Of a DNA stretch of 64,000 nucleotides, positions 60,922 through 64,000 are shown piece by piece. Position 1 is the stretch's first letter, and each line of letters opens with the position of its first letter. The notes under the pieces are model-generated. The model did not search any database, was not told the DNA's origin, and worked only from the letters and a program-made list of their open reading frames with translations. Source of the stretch: Leishmania infantum JPCM5 (taxonomy: Eukaryota; Euglenozoa; Kinetoplastea; Trypanosomatida; Trypanosomatidae); NCBI RefSeq assembly GCF_000002875.2, contig NC_009420.2, forward strand, positions 2,208,951-2,272,950, written 5' to 3'. The position numbers and the translations under genes are program-made.

Positions 60922-60943
60922 TGAGGCTTCGTCCGAAGCCTCA
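60922..60943. repeat. Perfect 10-bp hairpin
   Basis: TGAGGCTTCG, then TC, then CGAAGCCTCA: a perfect inverted repeat with a two-base loop, in the GC-rich spacer upstream of the possible gene fragment. Confidence 0.85.
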
Positions 60944-61705
60944 CGTTGGCGGAGGCACGGCAACGACCCCGCTGTGGTGCGAAGCTCTCAGAACGTTCAG
61001 CGTGGCAGGCAGATGCGGGGAGACGAGTTTGAAGAAGACGGTGGAAAGCGTGTCATTCGCCTCGCCGTGTGAAGGGTGGCGCCGCTGATCGATGTGCTGG
61101 GTTTGCTGACTGCGCTGCTAGAGAGACCCATATACACAGAGAATCAGGTAAAGAACAAGGCACAGAAGCCCCACAGAGAGCCCCCCTCCCTCTCCCTACC
61201 GCAAGGCGCAGTCGTGATCGATTCTTAGAGAACAAACAGAAAGCAAGGGCGAAGGGTGCCTCATGCCGGTAGACGTACAACCAATACCTCTGCGCTGTGG
61301 TACTTGCCGTTTTTTTTTTTGGCTCTTTCCACGACGCAAGCATGGCAGCGTAAAGAGAACTTCATGACCAAGGGATTGATCTTGCTGTCTCACCGAGACA
61401 TGACACCTCGACTGCCGATGCACACCAGCAGACGGCATGCGCCCAGAGAGAGAAGAGACGAGCATGTGCACAAAGAGCAGCGCTTTTCCTCTTCCGTGGT
61501 GGCAGGAAAAACCGTCGCTACTTCAGCGCGAGATGCGTAGAAAAGACCAAAAGGCAGCGCCGTATAGAAAGAGGCAACCCGTTGCAGCGGCCAAATCACT
61601 CGAATTTGTGACCTGTCGACGATAGCCAGCGAGTACATGCATCACGCGAGCTGCCACTGGCTCCATTTCTGCAGCACCCCAACACACAGCAGAAGAACCT
61701 CCTCA

Positions 61706-62584
61706 TCACTGTCTCGGCTCTGTCGCCCCAGCCGCGGCATCGCCATCGTCAGACATGGTCAGCATCTTTGTGATGTTTTCAAAGGTGTTGATTTGACTTC
61801 GTACCGCTTCCATCCTCTCCGTCAGCGCAGTGACCTTGGCGAGCTCCTTGTCACGCTCTGCTTTACTCGTCGCGGCGCGACGCCGAAGCATTTCAAGGTC
61901 GCTCTCCAGTGCCTTGAGCATGCGCGTGCTGCGGTCCTTATCCGTCGAGGCAGACTCGTACACCCTCTTGGCCTCGTTCAACTGTGATTGGATAATCGAG
62001 AAGCGGTTGAGGAATTCGTTCACCTTGGCCTGGAGCTCCATCTGCTGCGCCTTCGCGGCGGTCAGCTGTTCTGTCTCCGTCTCTAGCTGTTTTCGGAGCT
62101 CCGGGGTGCGGCGAATGTTATCGTCCTTTTTCTTGGTGAGCGCCTCAATCTCGCTCGCGCGCTTCGCCACGAGCTCGTCGAACTTCTCCTTGCCGGAGTT
62201 CGAGTGCTGATCGTAGATTTCCTGCTGCTTCAAAAGGAGTTCCTTTCGCGACTGCGCACGCTGCTCACGCTCTGCCAACTCTCTCGACACTTCATCCACC
62301 TCGGCGATGCGTTTCTTCAGCTCCTCCGAGATCTGCTTTCGCTGCAGCTCGTCGTCCTCTTTCACCGCCTTGTACTTCGCCTCCAGCCCTTCGTTCATCT
62401 TCTCGAGAGTCTCTTGTACACTCCGCAACTTTGCCAGCTTCTCCTGCTCCACCTCGAGCTCCTTGCGGAGATCCTCCTCCTGCCTCAGCTTGCTGTCCAG
62501 CTCCTGCTGCTTTGTCTCTAGCTCTAGTTCGCGGTTGCGAATGCGAAGCAGCTGCATTACGAGTCGCTCGGATAAGGCAGACAT
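61706..62584 (-). CDS. Taxilin-like coiled-coil protein, 292 aa
   Basis: Start chosen at the ATG 62584-62582 (MSALSERLVMQ). The frame is open 144 codons further up, but that part is Pro/Ser/Arg-rich 5' sequence. Nearly the whole protein (about 10-270) is a charged heptad coiled coil rich in Glu, Lys, Leu and Gln, with no Pro until near residue 170 (RRTPELRKQL). The segment LQAKVNEFLNRFSIIQSQL followed by NEAKRVYESASTDKDRSTRM resembles the taxilin block in which a YxxRFxEFQxTLxKSNEVF pattern precedes a Lys-rich helix, so I place it there. Taxilins bind syntaxins and act in membrane traffic or on the cytoskeleton. Length is shorter than animal alpha-taxilin (about 550). Other long coiled-coil families remain possible. 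Confidence 0.8.
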   Translation of the reverse strand: MSALSERLVMQLLRIRNRELELETKQQELDSKLRQEEDLRKELEVEQEKLAKLRSVQETLEKMNEGLEAKYKAVKEDDELQRKQISEELKKRIAEVDEVSRELAEREQRAQSRKELLLKQQEIYDQHSNSGKEKFDELVAKRASEIEALTKKKDDNIRRTPELRKQLETETEQLTAAKAQQMELQAKVNEFLNRFSIIQSQLNEAKRVYESASTDKDRSTRMLKALESDLEMLRRRAATSKAERDKELAKVTALTERMEAVRSQINTFENITKMLTMSDDGDAAAGATEPRQ

Positions 62585-64000
62585 CTTGACGAAGACGGAT
62601 GTTGGTGTGCGGCTTGTACTCTCAGTTGCTTTCACGAGGGCGATGGGGCTGCAGCGGGAGAGAGCTGCGCTCGAGAAGACGCTTGCACGAAATCGAGAAC
62701 GCAAAGGCGAGGGCGTAAGGGGCGGCGCAGGGGAGAGTATCACCGTTCCCTGGCTCTCTCCTTGTGCCCTTGAAAGGGCGGTCTCTGAGTTCGGCACGTG
62801 TCCCCTCCCCCTCGGGTGATGGTGATCCCTCTTGTGTACGAATATATAGGGTGCGCGTTCGTCAGTGCAGGCGGAAGGAGGATGGAGGTCTACACTCTGC
62901 GATAACGCAGTCGTGAAGTCTGGGGCTGGAAGCACAATGAGACAAGAAACAAAAAAAAATGAAAGGGAGATGCATGCAATCTGAGACGCGATAGCGGATG
63001 GCAGCCACCTGACCATCGAAGGTGACGGAGATGAGCGCGAATGCAGCGCGTAGTCCCGTGTGCTCGCGGTCTGTGCTCGAACGCGGGAAGCGCAGCGCTA
63101 CGACAACGATAATGCTGACGAGAGCCTTTCTAGAGCCTTCTCGTGTGTGTGAGTGTGGGCGTGTTCACGTGACGCGACAACAACAGCAAAAAGAGCACGC
63201 GAATCGCTCATGCAAGCACAAAACAAAGAGACACACAGACGACCGGATGCGCGAGCACGCCTCTTTCACTGTCCCGTCCACCAAAACAACCAACAAAAAA
63301 AAAAACGATGGCGGAAAAATGAACGGACCAGACGAGCTGGCCAGTTCTTCAACATTCTGTCCGATAAACCGCGAGAACCGAACAAAAAATTGAAGAGGAA
63401 GGTAGGAGACCAGAGTGTAGAGAAGAAGAGGACGTGGTCAATCATTGCGAGAGAGAAGTGAGAGAGACCCACACAGTCTGCCCACGGTGCGTAGAAGAGC
63501 CTCCTTCCCAGCACAGACGTGCATCAGGGAGGCCTAGCAGATTTGCGCATTCTTTGTCAAGTCTCTGCTACTGACCCATACATCAACTGACACGTTGCCC
63601 AGACGTGCTGCGCCAGCGCCTGAACGCGTGTGGACTGTGAACGCAGATACGCTTGACATTTTCTTCAGGTAAGATTGAAGCAGCGTCAATCGCGCGCACG
63701 CGGGGCTGTGTTCATCGCGACATGGAACATTACTTTCGGCCAACCGCACAACAACATATCCACTACTACATCCATCACCCCATCCATTGAAGCACAGGGA
63801 CGCCCAATGGCGCCAACGAGCGCGGCAGAAGGCACAAGAAAAAGAGGAGGATGGCGTGCAACAGGAGAGTTACGCGAGCTGCATACCCCATCGACTCTTC
63901 TTTGATAGCAACGCAGTAGGACAATCGCCCCCCCCCCACCCGTCTAATTCCTTTGAACGCGTCCCTCTCTTTCGAGACCCCTGCAGGATGTGTCAGCGGC
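62585..64000. other. Upstream flank of the taxilin-like gene, to window edge
   Basis: Contains 5' pyrimidine-tract sequence of the taxilin-like gene (CTCTCTCCCGCTGCAG just above the start on the minus strand), A-runs near 62950 and 63295, and a C-run near 63930. A minus frame at 63870-63534 has no usable ATG near its top and was not accepted. No gene was recognised. Confidence 0.5.

Larger units (their letters stand above)
59233..61705. other. Intergenic region with a coding-like segment
   Basis: About 2.5 kb between the taxilin-like and 161-aa KAP-like genes. Low-complexity flanks surround a non-repetitive GC-rich part (60190-61080) that includes the possible gene remnant and a 10-bp hairpin. 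No RNA gene was recognised. Confidence 0.55.

Noticed and set aside
62585..63016. 144-residue N-terminal extension of the taxilin-like protein
   Set aside because: Pro/Ser/Arg-rich with hydrophobic runs from pyrimidine tracts, and interrupted by likely acceptor sites.
1..64000. CRISPR arrays, rRNA, tRNA, bacterial operons, riboswitches
   Set aside because: None seen. The genome is eukaryotic trypanosomatid in style, no cloverleaf or rRNA core sequence was recognised, and the simple repeats are not spaced like CRISPR.

Overview
The window looks like a trypanosomatid nuclear chromosome, most likely Leishmania or a close relative. Fifteen intron-free genes all lie on the minus strand, separated by 0.8-5 kb of low-complexity DNA rich in (GT)n, (GA)n and homopolymer runs. 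Several starts are preceded on the minus strand by a polypyrimidine tract and an AG, as expected for spliced-leader trans-splicing. The set includes kinetoplastid-only proteins (kinetoplast-associated HMG-like proteins). Everything is consistent with one polycistronic unit read from high to low coordinates. From memory, unverified, a CEPT gene near kinetoplast-associated-protein genes recalls L. major chromosome 36 and T. brucei chromosome 10.

Layout in transcription order (right to left): a taxilin-like coiled-coil protein (61.7-62.6 kb); a 161-aa kinetoplast-associated protein (58.7-59.2 kb); enolase-phosphatase E1 of methionine salvage (52.6-53.7 kb); choline/ethanolamine phosphotransferase (48.0-49.2 kb); a 2038-aa alpha-solenoid protein (39.8-45.9 kb); a RagC-type GTPase (37.7-38.8 kb); a 795-aa protein of unknown function (34.5-36.9 kb); a BCS1-like AAA protein with altered ATPase motifs (30.7-32.9 kb); a 530-aa disordered protein (25.2-26.7 kb); a 124-aa kinetoplast-associated protein (20.6-21.0 kb); a 347-aa three-box HMG-like protein (16.7-17.7 kb); a Frm2-type nitroreductase-like flavoprotein (14.8-15.5 kb); a 500-aa very basic protein with four HMG-like boxes (10.6-12.1 kb); a 513-aa protein of unknown function (6.2-7.8 kb); and a solenoid protein of at least 1811 aa that runs off the left edge.

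The genes fall into loose themes. Four encode proteins of one HMG-like family expected to compact kinetoplast DNA, and other genes at the left end also begin with mitochondrial-type N-termini, so 0-21 kb is a mitochondrial/kinetoplast neighbourhood. The middle holds nutrient signalling (RagC), phospholipid synthesis (CEPT) and an apparently altered BCS1-like ATPase.

The most striking non-coding structure is a 592-bp sequence present twice in opposite orientation (27798-28389 and 46845-47436) with no mismatch found by eye. It brackets an 18.5-kb segment holding the AAA, unknown 795-aa, RagC and 2038-aa genes. This is the geometry known in Leishmania to seed extrachromosomal amplicons or inversions. 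Other retroposon-like or degenerate segments lie at 28.4-29.6, 50.1-51.4, 54.7-55.6 and 60.3-61.1 kb.
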